Shown here: piece by piece, positions 26,935 to 40,242 of the stretch
How the letters are laid out: every line of letters starts with the position of its first letter
Position numbering within the stretch: position 1 is the stretch's first letter
Assembly (NCBI GenBank): GCA_038205115.1
Contig: JBBRCE010000022.1
Span: forward strand, 9,637-73,636
Reading direction: 5' to 3'
Origin: JBBRCE01 sp038205115
Lineage (GTDB): Bacteria > Planctomycetota > Planctomycetia > Pirellulales > JBBRCE01
Length of the DNA: 64,000 nucleotides
Made by a program: the position numbers and the translations under genes
Notes under the pieces: model-generated
The model's input: only the letters and a program-made list of their open reading frames with translations
Told to the model about the DNA's origin: nothing
Databases searched by the model: none

Positions 26935-29802
26935 ATGTCGCAAGTCAAAGCGTGCCCGAAGTGTTCCGCCCCGGTTGCCGTTCCCGATTCGGCCGATGCG
27001 CACGCGCACGTCCGCTGCCCGATCTGTCATGCCGAATATGCCTTGTATGAGGCGGCCGACCATCATCTGCCGGAATTCCATCTGGTCGGAGCGCATCAAC
27101 AGCCAATCGTGTTTGGCGATTTGCCTGGCGACGCCGACTCACACAATACATTCAAATTCGACGACCAGCCCTCGGTCTTGCCGCTGACGCCCACCGAAGT
27201 CGACTGGCACGACGCCGCGCCCCTTGACTTGGATGCCAATTCCGATGCGCCGCTGTTTGCCGATCACGCCTCGCCGGATTCTCAGCATTCGGCTGATGTC
27301 TTGACGTTCGACAGTTCGGACCAACAGCATGCCGACTATCTTCAACCGGACGAACATCCGCTCACTTTGCAAGGCGATTGGGGCGTCCACTCCGCCGATG
27401 ACGATTCGCCGGCCACGCACATGCCGCAATCGCACTTGGCCGAGTCCGAAGAAACGCACGATTTGCAGCCGCTGGAATTGCATGAATTCGATTTGGATTC
27501 GCCGCTGGATTTGAACGACTCCCCGCACAGCCCGCTAACGGCGCAGCCCGTTGGCGAGCATCACGTCCAGCACGATCAGCCAATTGAATTTGGCTCGCTT
27601 GAAATTGGCCAGTTCGAAGAGCCGCTCGAATTTGGTTCGCTCGATGCTGCCGGCAGTGAATCGCATGGTCTGCTGGGTCACGACGAGCACGCGCCGATTT
27701 CATTTGCCGAGCACACTGGTTTACTTTCCGGGCACACTGGCGACGCGGCGCCTCACGGCGAAGCTGCCGATCATGAATTGGCCGCCGAGTTCTCAGACGC
27801 GGAACCCGTCGAACCGCTGGAGTTTGACGCAGAACCACTCGACTTTAGCGCGCCGTCGGAACACGTGCATCACCCCAGTGCCGAGAGTGACGACGGTGAT
27901 TTCAACTTCATGCCGGCCGGTGACGATCCATCGTTAAATGCGGCGGATGACGAAAGCCTGGTCGGCGCGGATGGCGCGGAGCACGCATTTGAAGAACCGT
28001 TCAGCCTGCATGGCGACGAAGACGGCGAAGGCCTGAATTTTGCCGACTCGACCTCCGAACATCTGGCCGGCGCTGACCACCAACCAGAACACCAAGCGGC
28101 CGAAATGGCGCTTGTCGGCGCAGCGGCGGGTGCGGCTACCGCAAAAGCCGGCGCGGACCAGAAAAAAGCTAAAGACAAGAAAGCAGTGGTCGCCAAACCG
28201 AAAAGTTCCTCGGTCGAAAAAGGCCAGCGCCGGCTCGGCCGCCTGATGCTCGTGGTCTCGCTGTTGTTTTTGCTTGCGGTGCCAGCCGTGTTTTTTGGCG
28301 CATTGTGGATCGGCAAGAAAGACACGTTCGGACTCAAGGGGATATTGCCGGAATTCATGGTGCCGCCCGAACTTCGCACGAAGAATTTCGCCAAGAACAC
28401 CAAGCCAACGCCGGTCGTGCCGCCCGCCGCGACGAACGCTCCCCCGAGCGACCCGGCGACGAATCCGGATGCTGCCAATCCTGACGTTACCAGTCCCCAA
28501 AATGGCAATCCAGACACGGCAACCCCTGGCAAAACACCAGTCGACCCGCTCGACCCGCTCGCAATTCCGGATTTGGGCAATGCCCCGACGAATGCCGACG
28601 GAACTCCGAAAACTCCCAGCGAGGGCGTCATTGGCGCGATGCCCGACTTAGTCTCCAAGCCGGACAGAACTCCCAAATCGGTAGATAGCAAGCCGGCCGT
28701 TGATCCGCTCGATCCACTCACCACCAAGCCTGCCGTTGATCCGCTCGATCCACTCGCGCCTCCGGTCAAGCCGGACGTGACACCAAACATCGATCCGCTC
28801 TCAGATCCGCTTGCTCCACCGCCGAAGCCGGTGCCGCTCAAGCCGGACGTCAAGCCAGAGGCGGTGCCTGATCCGCTCGATCCGCTCGCACCGAAGCCGG
28901 ACGTGAAGCCAACTGTCGATCCGCTGGAGGATCCTCTGGCACCAAAACCGGATGTGAAACCTGCCGTCGATCCGCTCGATCCGCTCGCACCCAAGCCGGA
29001 TGTGAAACCGGCCGTCGACCCGCTGGATTCCGTGAGTATTGGCAAGCCGGAGGTGAAGCCTTCCGCCGATCCGTTAAATGTCGATCCGCTCGTGTCACCG
29101 GTTAAGCCAGAAACTACCAAGCCCGATGTTGTTAAGCCGGACGTTACGGAAGTAAAGCCTGCAATCGATCCGACGACTGTCCCAATGCCGGCGGAAAACG
29201 TTAAACCCGATTTGTTGGCGACTCCCAAGTCGCGGGTTAAAGACGCGCCACGCTACAACGCGGACGATCTGGCCAAGGCCGGTCAGGCAGCGGCCGACGC
29301 TAATGCAAAATTGCTGGCGGTCGATGCCAACAACACCGCCGAATTGAAGAAAGCGCGCGCCGGCAATTACATTTCACTGTGCCATCTGTCCGAAGTCATC
29401 ACGTTTTTGGCATCGACCAGCGAAAACCGGGCGCCGTGGCAAGTCTTCGAAAAATTGGCCGCCGATTCGCAGCGTGCTGAAGAAATCGGCGCGTTGGGCG
29501 GGTTCTGGTTGAACGCTCCCGCGCGGAAGGCCGGCAATGACCACGGAATCGTTTTGGCCGGCAAAGTCAAGGCCATCAAGCCCCAGGCCGAATTGTTCGA
29601 GATTTCGTTGACCTTGTTTGGCTCCACGCCCAAGGACGTTACCGTGGTCACCGATGTTCGCCCGCAGTACGACACGAATGCCGCGATCATGGTGCTCGGT
29701 AGCTCGGTGTCTAAACCGGCCGATAACATTGCCGGTTACAAGGGCAACCAGGATGAGGTCGTTTGGTCTGGCATGGTTTACACGTTGGCCGCGCCTCGCT
29801 AG
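26935..29802 (+). CDS. Large acidic/Pro-rich single-pass membrane protein with N-terminal zinc ribbon
   Basis: 955 residues from ATG 26935. The N-terminus has a zinc ribbon, KACPKCSAPV then RCPICHAEYALYE (residues ~5-40). Residues ~45-385 are Asp/Glu/His-rich with PLEFGSL and EPLEFDAEPLDF units. A membrane helix follows at about 435-460 (MLVVSLLFLLAVPAVFFGALWIG). Then comes a ~270-residue Pro/Lys/Asp stalk of repeated KPDVKPAVDPLDPLAP units, and a 190-residue C-terminal globular domain with LCHLSEVITFLA and VWSGMVYTLA. The layout is a cytoplasmic acidic sensor or tether, helix, stalk and external domain; function unknown. Confidence 0.85.
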   Translation: MSQVKACPKCSAPVAVPDSADAHAHVRCPICHAEYALYEAADHHLPEFHLVGAHQQPIVFGDLPGDADSHNTFKFDDQPSVLPLTPTEVDWHDAAPLDLDANSDAPLFADHASPDSQHSADVLTFDSSDQQHADYLQPDEHPLTLQGDWGVHSADDDSPATHMPQSHLAESEETHDLQPLELHEFDLDSPLDLNDSPHSPLTAQPVGEHHVQHDQPIEFGSLEIGQFEEPLEFGSLDAAGSESHGLLGHDEHAPISFAEHTGLLSGHTGDAAPHGEAADHELAAEFSDAEPVEPLEFDAEPLDFSAPSEHVHHPSAESDDGDFNFMPAGDDPSLNAADDESLVGADGAEHAFEEPFSLHGDEDGEGLNFADSTSEHLAGADHQPEHQAAEMALVGAAAGAATAKAGADQKKAKDKKAVVAKPKSSSVEKGQRRLGRLMLVVSLLFLLAVPAVFFGALWIGKKDTFGLKGILPEFMVPPELRTKNFAKNTKPTPVVPPAATNAPPSDPATNPDAANPDVTSPQNGNPDTATPGKTPVDPLDPLAIPDLGNAPTNADGTPKTPSEGVIGAMPDLVSKPDRTPKSVDSKPAVDPLDPLTTKPAVDPLDPLAPPVKPDVTPNIDPLSDPLAPPPKPVPLKPDVKPEAVPDPLDPLAPKPDVKPTVDPLEDPLAPKPDVKPAVDPLDPLAPKPDVKPAVDPLDSVSIGKPEVKPSADPLNVDPLVSPVKPETTKPDVVKPDVTEVKPAIDPTTVPMPAENVKPDLLATPKSRVKDAPRYNADDLAKAGQAAADANAKLLAVDANNTAELKKARAGNYISLCHLSEVITFLASTSENRAPWQVFEKLAADSQRAEEIGALGGFWLNAPARKAGNDHGIVLAGKVKAIKPQAELFEISLTLFGSTPKDVTVVTDVRPQYDTNAAIMVLGSSVSKPADNIAGYKGNQDEVVWSGMVYTLAAPR
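28520..29105. repeat. Coding repeats for VDPLDPLA / KPDVKPA units
   Basis: At least a dozen imperfect units of about 39-48 bases with the core GTCGATCCGCTCGATCCGCTC. They encode the Pro-rich stalk of the 26935 gene. Units differ mainly at third positions, so the array is old or selected for protein sequence. Confidence 0.8.
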
Positions 29803-30006
29803 GCCCATTGCGCCGGCAGTGTTTTAAATGCGGTCTGTTCGCCACCGTCGGCGCGGCAAGTGATTGCCATCGGTTATCCGCTATCGAAAACTGCACACAG
29901 CTTGCGGTGAATTGGGTATAATGACCGTAGGTATTGCCGACGGGTCACGCCGGTTGCTGTCTTGGAGCCGAGCCTTTTCGATTTTCGTTTCTGAACAGAG
30001 GATTGC

Positions 30007-33708
<3,702 letters not shown>

Positions 33709-33710
33709 CG

Positions 33711-35189
33711 ATGAACCGCGCATTTTTGCAGCAGATTCAAGACACGACGCGCCGTCATTTTTTTCAGCAGTGCGGCGTCGGCGTCGGCAAAATCGCATTG
33801 GCTTCATTGCTCACCGGGGGCGGCGCTCAGCTGCTCACTGGAGGCGATGCCGCGCTGCGCGCGGGCGAGCTATCGCCCCACGCCAAAGAAAATCCCATGG
33901 CGGCTAAACCGCCGCATTTTCCGGCCAAGGCCAAAGCGGTCATTCATTTATTCATGGCTGGCGCGCCGAGCCAACTCGATCTGTTCGATTACAAACCCAA
34001 GTTGGCCGAGTACGAGGGCAAGCCCATTCCGCCGGAGGTGATTGGTGGGCAGCGTTACGCCTTCATTCGCCCCGACGCCGCGGCGCTCGGTCCGCGTTTC
34101 AAATTCGCCAAGCACGGCAAGTGCGGCGCCGAAATCTCCGAAGTCATGCCGCATCTGGCAGGCGTGGTCGATGACATTTGCATCATCAAGTCCTGCCATA
34201 CCGATCAGTTCAACCACGCGCCGGCTCAGATCTTTTTTAACACCGGCTTCTCACAGCCAGGCCGCCCGAGCATCGGTTCGTGGGTCACTTATGGCATCGG
34301 CGCTGAGACGTCTGATTTGCCGGCGTTTGTGGTGATGTCCACCGGCTCCGGCATCAGCGGTGGCGCGGCATTGTGGTCGAGCGGCTTTTTGCCCACCGTT
34401 TACACGGGCGTGCGGCTGCGTAATCAGGGCGATCCCATTTTGGACGTCAGTAGCCCCGCAGGTGTCGATGCCGTGGCGCAACGACAAACCCTCGATCTCC
34501 TCGGCGATCTCAATCGGCAGCGACTTTCGGAAGTTCGCGATCCGGAAATTGCCACGCGCATCAATTCCTACGAGATGGCCTATCGTCTGCAGACTTCGGC
34601 GCCGGAACTGATGGATTTGAAGTCCGAAGATCAAAAGACTTTGGACTTGTATGGTTGCAAGCCCAGCGAACCGTCGTTTGCACGCGCCTGTTTGCTGGCC
34701 CGTCGGATGGTCGAGCGTGGTGTGCGGTACATCAACATTTATCACGAGGGCTGGGACGCGCACACCGATGTGGTGGGCAACCACAAGAAAAACTGCGGCC
34801 ACACCGACCAGGCAGCGGCCGCGCTGGTCCAAGATCTCAAACAGCGTGGCATGCTGGACGAGACGCTGGTAATTTGGGGCGGCGAGTTTGGCCGCACGCC
34901 CATGGTGGAAAGCAATGCCTCGCTCAATCGCAGTCTCGGGCGCGATCATCACCCCACAGCGTTTACGATGTGGATGGCGGGCGGCGGCATCAAGCCCGGC
35001 TTCACGCTCGGCGCCACGGACGAACTGGGCTTTAACGTGGTCGAAAATCCGGTCCACATCCACGATCTGCAAGCCACCATTCTGCACTTGCTAGGACTGG
35101 ACCACGAGCGGCTCACGTATCGCTCCGCCGGCCGCGATTTCCGACTGACCGATGTGCATGGCACGCTGATCAAAGAAATTTTGGCGTAG
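33711..35189 (+). CDS. DUF1501 protein with Tat-like signal
   Basis: 492 residues. The start ATG 33711 is 2 bases after the previous stop, with AAGGAG overlapping that stop, so translation is coupled. The N-terminus TRRHFFQQCGVGVGKIALASLL is a twin-arginine signal. DUF1501 motifs: VIHLFMAGAPSQLDLFDYKPKL, RFKFAKHGKCGAEISEVMPHL, RACLLARRMVERGVRYINIYHEGWDAHTD, LVIWGGEFGRTPMVE and LGRDHHPTAFTMWMAGGGIKPG. The DUF1501 partner of the PSCyt1 gene is the classic planctomycete pair. It differs from the 12683 paralogue in length and sequence, so this is a separate subfamily rather than a recent duplicate. Confidence 0.93.
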   Translation: MNRAFLQQIQDTTRRHFFQQCGVGVGKIALASLLTGGGAQLLTGGDAALRAGELSPHAKENPMAAKPPHFPAKAKAVIHLFMAGAPSQLDLFDYKPKLAEYEGKPIPPEVIGGQRYAFIRPDAAALGPRFKFAKHGKCGAEISEVMPHLAGVVDDICIIKSCHTDQFNHAPAQIFFNTGFSQPGRPSIGSWVTYGIGAETSDLPAFVVMSTGSGISGGAALWSSGFLPTVYTGVRLRNQGDPILDVSSPAGVDAVAQRQTLDLLGDLNRQRLSEVRDPEIATRINSYEMAYRLQTSAPELMDLKSEDQKTLDLYGCKPSEPSFARACLLARRMVERGVRYINIYHEGWDAHTDVVGNHKKNCGHTDQAAAALVQDLKQRGMLDETLVIWGGEFGRTPMVESNASLNRSLGRDHHPTAFTMWMAGGGIKPGFTLGATDELGFNVVENPVHIHDLQATILHLLGLDHERLTYRSAGRDFRLTDVHGTLIKEILA

Positions 35190-35279
35190 TTCGAACGTCA
35201 CACAAAAATTGCGCGATTGCGTCCTGCCACTCAAGAGGCGACGAGTGTCGTGGGCAAATTGTGAGAGTCGTTCGCCCGC

Positions 35280-35774
35280 TCAGATGTGATAGTTGTGCTC
35301 GTCATGCGGTGGCGGCAGGCGGCGTGCGTCGAATTTTCGGCCCAGCAAGCGAGCGACGACGGCCGCGAACAACGCGGCTATTCCGGCCGGCATCGCGACG
35401 CTGCTGGCGGTGCCGCTGGGGTTGAACACAAACAGAAAACCCAGGTAGAGCATGATCAGGCCCAAGCCGATTTTCAGCATCGTCGGCGAAACGTGTGGCA
35501 CCAATTTGGCGCCCTACAACGCTCCAAACACAAACCCCAAAGCAATCAGGCCGACAACGGGCAGTCGCACGTAGCCGTTCTGGTAATAGATCATCGCCGC
35601 AAAAATGCCAATCGGCGGAATCAGGACCGCTAGGTTTGTGCCTTGGGCTTCCGACTGGCTGAATCCAAACAACAGCATCAACCCCGGCACTAACAGCACG
35701 CCGCCGCCGATGCCCAACAAGCCGCTGACGATGCCAATCGCCACGCCAAACAGGAACAGCAAAAACCAAGACAT
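35280..35774 (-). pseudogene. TauE/SafE (TSUP) family exporter, interrupted by in-frame amber codon
   Basis: From ATG 35774 the frame reads MSWFLLFLFGVAIGIVSGLLGIGGGVLLVPGLMLLFG, the diagnostic start of sulfite-exporter-like TSUP permeases, and continues ...ALGFVFGAL. A TAG at 35516-35514 then interrupts it. Without any change of frame it resumes GAKLVPHVSPTMLKIGLGLIMLYLGFLFVFN, exactly the expected next helix, to TGA at 35282-35280. One codon is therefore altered in an otherwise intact 165-codon half-size gene. It could be a pseudogene, a sequencing error, or a suppressed stop. The family exports sulfite, sulfoacetate or other anions. Confidence 0.85.
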
Positions 35775-35875
35775 ACGAGCGTTCCGGCCAATTGAGAACA
35801 AAATCGTCACCGCAGCCCACCACGCTGGCAATGGTCGCGTTCCGCCCCTGGCTTGCGGGGCAATTCGCCAGTGGG

Positions 35876-37204
35876 TTAAGGTTTTTTCTTCGGCTTGAGC
35901 AGGTGGTCGGCGTGGTCGAGAAAAACGTCCCAATACACTTTGTCGACCGTGTGCGGGCTGTGGCGAATGAAGAACGCCAGTTCGCGGCCCACAATTTTAT
36001 CCTGCACGGGCACCGCGCCTTCGTCCATGCCTTCGTGACCGAGTAGGCGATACACGGAAATCGCCTCTTTCAGCATTTCGAATTGGCCGGGCGGGTCGGA
36101 CCATTGGTCTTCGTCGCCGGTCGTCAGCAGCACTGGCCGCGGCGCGCACAGCGCAATCAGACAATTCTGATCGAATGGCAAGCGATCTTCGTGCCCAACG
36201 AATTTTTTGAAGTTGCCATCGAACCAATGCGGAAACGTCTTATTGATGCGTTCGACAGGCTCTCCTTTGGGGTTCGTGCGGCGCGAGGGCGAAGTTCCGC
36301 CGCAGCCAGCCTGGTGGGGAATGACCATGGCCACACGCGAATCAAATGCGCCGGCCAGCATGGCCGCTTTGCCGTTACGCGAATGACCAAACACGATGAT
36401 CCGCTCTGGGTCGACATCGGGCGACTCCACCAGATAATCGACCGCGCGCTGCAGGCCCCACGCCCAAATGGCAATGGCGCCCCACTCGTCGTCGGCGCGG
36501 CTAGCCAGTTCGCTCGCTTGATGATCGGGTCGAAAAAAGCGATCAACGCCGTCGCTGAAATCCGGCTTATCCGGCGCAACATCTCCGTAGTAGAACGTCG
36601 CCAACGCGTAACCGCGGTCGATAACGTGCTTTACCTGCCAGCGCTCGGCTTGTGTGCCCCGTCCGGCATCCGTGGCGTGATTGTCGATGACCAACTTGGA
36701 ATCTTTGCCCTTACCCGCCGGCATCCAAGCGGTCGGCAGCGCGATGCCGGAATCGTCCATCACCGTATGATTACCGCCAAAATTCAAGCCCAGCACCACC
36801 GCTGGCCGAACGTCCGCTTTGTGCTGGTTGGGAACAATCAGCAACATATGAATCTTGGGACAATCGTCCGGTCCAACGGTCAGGGCGATTTCCTTCAGCG
36901 TGGCTTGGCCACTCAAACATTTGGCGTCTTGCCGGGTGACTTCGGCCTTGATGCGCGGCGCGGGCTTGAACTGGCCATACATGTAATGCTGAAACAAATT
37001 CTTGAGTTCCGGCACGCGCTCGTTTCTCCATTGGTCCGCCTTGGTCACGGCTCGCCCATCAAACATCTTCAGCGGATCGGGCGTTTCTTTCTGCTCGGGC
37101 AGTTTATCGGGCGGCGGAAAATCAACTGCCAGCAGTTGCGCAGGCAGCGCAAGCGTCAGCAGCATCAACGAAGCAAACGCAACTTGGGTAAGCGAAGTGG
37201 CCAT
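35876..37204 (-). CDS. CE15-like glucuronoyl esterase (alpha/beta hydrolase), secreted
   Basis: 442 residues from ATG 37204, 10 bases after GGAG; ATG 37213 is only one base from it. A signal peptide ends near LLAVDF. The nucleophile motif GHSRNGKAAM (Ser ~275) with the CGGTSPSRR segment after it is the glucuronoyl-esterase form (GCSRxGK-like, here GHSRNGK). Before it, VLGLNFGGNHTV carries the oxyanion-hole region, and LCAPRPVLLTTGDEDQWSDP the acid region; a His near the end (DHADHLL) may complete the triad. CE15 enzymes split ester bonds between lignin and glucuronoxylan, or related uronate esters. It converges on nothing; the interrupted TSUP gene lies 101 bases downstream on the same strand. 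Confidence 0.87.
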   Translation of the reverse strand: MATSLTQVAFASLMLLTLALPAQLLAVDFPPPDKLPEQKETPDPLKMFDGRAVTKADQWRNERVPELKNLFQHYMYGQFKPAPRIKAEVTRQDAKCLSGQATLKEIALTVGPDDCPKIHMLLIVPNQHKADVRPAVVLGLNFGGNHTVMDDSGIALPTAWMPAGKGKDSKLVIDNHATDAGRGTQAERWQVKHVIDRGYALATFYYGDVAPDKPDFSDGVDRFFRPDHQASELASRADDEWGAIAIWAWGLQRAVDYLVESPDVDPERIIVFGHSRNGKAAMLAGAFDSRVAMVIPHQAGCGGTSPSRRTNPKGEPVERINKTFPHWFDGNFKKFVGHEDRLPFDQNCLIALCAPRPVLLTTGDEDQWSDPPGQFEMLKEAISVYRLLGHEGMDEGAVPVQDKIVGRELAFFIRHSPHTVDKVYWDVFLDHADHLLKPKKKP

Positions 37205-37288
37205 GATGTCCATGCTCCTGCGAGGTGAGCGAGTGGTGTTTGATTTGTTCTAGAGCTTGCGTGTTCCGCGGTCAATCATACCAACTCG

Positions 37289-38557
37289 TCAAACCCGGCT
37301 GCCGGCCAACATGCCGGTGGCGAACGCGGCCTGAAAGTTATAACCGCCAATCGGGCCGTCCAGGTCCAGCAGTTCGCCGGCGAAATATAAGTTTGGCGTC
37401 CGTTTGCTCTGCATCGTGTGCGAATCGACTTCGTCCAAGCACACGCCGCCCGCTGTGACTTCGGCTTTGCCGTAACCTTGCGTGCCAGCGATGGGGATGG
37501 CCAGATGTTTGAGTTGCTGCACCAACTGCTGCCGCTGCGACTTACTGAGTTCGGCTGCGCGCTGCTCGGGCGGGATCGCCGCTTGTTGCAACAGCGCTTC
37601 CGCCAGCCGGCGCGGAATTTCTTCGGGCAGCAGTCCCGCAATGTGCCGCTTGCCCAACTCGCCGGCGGTGCGGCGCAGCCGTTCGTCCACTGCGGGTTCT
37701 TTCAGGTCCGGCAAGAAGTCACATTCCAAAATCAGCGTATTGGCGCGGGGATGGCAACTGACCTCGCGGCTAACATCCAGCACCGCCGGGCCGGACAAAC
37801 CGAAATGCGTCAGCAAAAACGAACCGCGCCGTTGCGCCAAACAGTTTGGCTTTGTCACCGACGCGATCGGTGGTTCGATGACGCGGATATTCACATCTGG
37901 CAGCGTCACGCCTTTGAGTTGCCGAATCCAATCGGCGCTGGTCGTAATCGGCACCAGCGCCGGGCGCAGCGGCACAATCGTATGCCCCAGCGCGCGGGCC
38001 CAAGCGTAACCGTCGCCACAGGTGCCGCAGCCCGGATACGATTGTCCGCCGGTGGTGACAATCAGTCGCTGAGCGGTCACGGTCCGTTTGGGCGTTACGA
38101 CGGCGAATCCGTCACCATGCCGATCGATGTTCAAAGCCGGCTCTTCGACGGCCAGCACCGCGCCGCTGCGCTCGAAGCGTTTCATCAGCGCTGCCAGCAC
38201 ATCTGTGGCGCGGTCGCTGGTCGGAAAGATTTTTCCGCCGGGCTCAACTTTTGTTGGCACGCCCTCGGCTTCGATCATCGCCACAACATCGGCGGGCCCC
38301 AGCAGCGCCAAGGCAGAGTGCAAGAATGCGCCCTGACTACCATACGCACGAATGATCCCGCGACGGTCGGTGTGTTGCGTGAGGTTGCAACGCGTGCCGC
38401 CGGACATCAAGATCTTGACGCCCGGCCGGCGGTTTTTTTCGAGCAGCATCGTATGCAGGCCGCGCTCGGCCGCCGTGAATGCCGCCACCAGTCCAGCGGC
38501 GCCAGCGCCGATCACCAGCACATCGTAATCCCAAGGGCGATCGATCATCCGCGACAT
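37289..38557 (-). CDS. YhiN/HI0933-type flavoprotein
   Basis: 422 residues from ATG 38557. The FAD-binding Rossmann motif YDVLVIGAGAAGLVAAFTAAERG opens the protein, followed by EKNRRPGVKILMSGGTRCNLT, the strongest signature of this family, and VTTGGQSYPGCGTCGDGYAWA. The end GGYNFQAAFATGMLAG is also typical, preceded by LYFAGELLDLDGPIGGYN. The family is annotated as aminoacetone oxidase-like FAD-dependent oxidoreductase; its physiological substrate is unproven. No partner gene is evident. ATG 38548 is an alternative start. Confidence 0.92.
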   Translation of the reverse strand: MSRMIDRPWDYDVLVIGAGAAGLVAAFTAAERGLHTMLLEKNRRPGVKILMSGGTRCNLTQHTDRRGIIRAYGSQGAFLHSALALLGPADVVAMIEAEGVPTKVEPGGKIFPTSDRATDVLAALMKRFERSGAVLAVEEPALNIDRHGDGFAVVTPKRTVTAQRLIVTTGGQSYPGCGTCGDGYAWARALGHTIVPLRPALVPITTSADWIRQLKGVTLPDVNIRVIEPPIASVTKPNCLAQRRGSFLLTHFGLSGPAVLDVSREVSCHPRANTLILECDFLPDLKEPAVDERLRRTAGELGKRHIAGLLPEEIPRRLAEALLQQAAIPPEQRAAELSKSQRQQLVQQLKHLAIPIAGTQGYGKAEVTAGGVCLDEVDSHTMQSKRTPNLYFAGELLDLDGPIGGYNFQAAFATGMLAGSRV

Positions 38558-38630
38558 TGTAACATCGCGGTGCGCGCAACGTGGAACGAGGCACAAGGAT
38601 TTCCGGCCAAGCCGCGCTACGACTCAACTC

Positions 38631-39080
38631 CTACAGTGTGGCCGGCAGAATCACGTCTTTCATCCAGAAACGCTTGAGCTTTTTGACGACTTGCAAAAAC
38701 TGCTCGCGGTCAACTGGCTTGGTCATGTAGGCGTCAACGTGTAGCAACTTGCAGCGCAATGCGTCCGCGTCGTCTTTAGAACTGGTCAGCACAACCACCG
38801 GAATACTTTGCAGATCGAAGTCGGCTTTGACTTCAGCCAGCACTTCATGGCCATCTTTGCCAGGCAAGTTCAAATCCAACAGAATCAGATCGGGCCGCGG
38901 CGCCTTGGCGTACACGCCTGACTGATTAAGAAAATCCATCGCCTCGATGCCATCGCGCATGAGCGTCAATCGATGCTTAACGCCGCCATTCTTCAACGCG
39001 CCCATCGTCAGGCAAGCGTCGGTCAGGCCATCTTCAACCAACAGGATTTCCATCGGTCGACCAACCATCTCGCGCGTCAT
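38631..39080 (-). CDS. Stand-alone CheY-like response regulator (Rcp1-type)
   Basis: 149 residues from ATG 39080, with GAGGAT 8 bases upstream. It is a single receiver domain: acidic pocket EILLVEDGLTDA, phosphoacceptor Asp69 in LILLDLNLPGKDG, VVVLTSS (Thr) and AYMTKPVD (Lys). The NLPGKDGHEVL form matches the cyanobacterial Rcp1 group that pairs with phytochrome-like histidine kinases. There is no output domain, so it acts by protein contact. No histidine kinase is adjacent. It diverges from pyrF with 113 bases between starts. Confidence 0.92.
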   Translation of the reverse strand: MTREMVGRPMEILLVEDGLTDACLTMGALKNGGVKHRLTLMRDGIEAMDFLNQSGVYAKAPRPDLILLDLNLPGKDGHEVLAEVKADFDLQSIPVVVLTSSKDDADALRCKLLHVDAYMTKPVDREQFLQVVKKLKRFWMKDVILPATL

Positions 39081-39193
39081 AAAATCGATCCTCAGTGGTC
39101 TGCGCATCGTCTTGGAGGCACAAATTCATTATACTCCCAAGCCACCGAATTGACACGTTTTGTCCGAGTGGATTTCCTCTCAACCACCAAGCA

Positions 39194-40162
39194 ATGAACC
39201 AAGAATTATCCTTCGGGCAGCGTTTAACCGCGGCAATCCGCAGAGTCGGCAACCCAGTGCTCGTGGGTCTCGACCCGCGCTTTGAGCAGTTACCACGGGC
39301 GATTGCCAATGCTGCTCTGCAAGCCGAAAGCGATCCGTGCGCCGCGCGCGCAACCGCTTACGCGAACTTCTGCCGTGGCGTGATCGATGTCGTGGCGCCG
39401 CTGGTTGCGGCCGTCAAGCCGCAAGTGGCCTTTTTTGAGCAACTCGGTCCGCATGGCATGGCGGCTCTGCAGACGGTGTGCGAGTACGCTCGCCAAAAAG
39501 GCCTGCTGGTCATCATCGACGGCAAACGCAATGACATCGATTCGACGGCGACCGCCTACGCCAGCGGATGGTTGCGTGGTTCGCAAGCTAGCAAAAATCA
39601 CGTCAGCGGCCAACATGAGGGAATCTGGGGCGGCGACGCACTGACCGTCAGCCCGTATCTTGGCAGCGACAGCCTGACGCCGTTTGTCAACACGGCGCAC
39701 GCCACCGGCAGTGGTATTTTCATACTGGTGAAAACATCCAACCCGGGCGGGGGACAGTTTCAGGATTTGGTTTGCGAGGGTCGACCGCTGTATCGTCACG
39801 TGGCGGATTACGTCGAACAATTGGCGGCCGCCGACGCCGGTAACGCGCGGTACGGTTCGATGGGCGCGGTGGTCGGCGCCACATACCCAGAACAATTGGT
39901 CGAACTGCGGGCAGCCATGCCACATGCTTGGCTGCTGGTACCTGGTTTTGGCAGCCAAGGCGGAACAGCCGCAGCCGTGATGGCCGCGTTCGATTCCGAA
40001 GGCCTGGGCGGCATCATCAATAACTCGCGCGGAATCATCTTCGCTCACGCGCGACGCGAGTATACGCAATTTGGCGAAGCGCGTTGGCAAGACGCCGTCG
40101 AAGCGGCGGCCCAAGACATGATCCAGCAACTGCGTCAGGCCGGTTATCCCGCGCCCAATTAG
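39194..40162 (+). CDS. pyrF: Orotidine 5'-phosphate decarboxylase, type 2
   Basis: 322 residues from ATG 39194 (MNQELSFGQRLTAAI). PyrF makes UMP, the last step of pyrimidine synthesis. The type 2 (long) form is recognised by VGLDPRFEQLP, VAAVKPQVAFFEQLG and catalytic VIIDGKRNDIDSTATAYA. Later blocks are ALTVSPYLGSDSLTPF, FILVKTSNPGGGQFQDL, MGAVVGATYPEQLVELRAAMPHAWLLVPGFGSQGG and GIINNSRGIIFAH. All catalytic Lys/Asp residues are present. It is 80 bases upstream of the epimerase gene. Confidence 0.95.
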   Translation: MNQELSFGQRLTAAIRRVGNPVLVGLDPRFEQLPRAIANAALQAESDPCAARATAYANFCRGVIDVVAPLVAAVKPQVAFFEQLGPHGMAALQTVCEYARQKGLLVIIDGKRNDIDSTATAYASGWLRGSQASKNHVSGQHEGIWGGDALTVSPYLGSDSLTPFVNTAHATGSGIFILVKTSNPGGGQFQDLVCEGRPLYRHVADYVEQLAAADAGNARYGSMGAVVGATYPEQLVELRAAMPHAWLLVPGFGSQGGTAAAVMAAFDSEGLGGIINNSRGIIFAHARREYTQFGEARWQDAVEAAAQDMIQQLRQAGYPAPN

Positions 40163-40242
40163 CGAACGATCGCGATCAGCGTGACGGCGCGCTTCGCAAT
40201 GAGTTCGGCCGTGGTTCGCAGCATTTTTCGAGAAACCATCAC

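Noticed and set aside
27870..29228. 452-codon leftward Ser/Gly-rich open frame
   Set aside because: It is the reverse of the VDPLDPLA/KPDVKPA repeats; its apparent repeats come only from the sense repeats.
36083..37228. 381-codon rightward open frame opposite the CE15-like esterase
   Set aside because: Shadow of a gene with a visible signal peptide and catalytic Ser motif.
37418..38677. 419-codon rightward open frame opposite the YhiN-like gene
   Set aside because: Antisense to an intact flavoprotein gene; Arg/His/Gln-rich composition typical of shadow frames.
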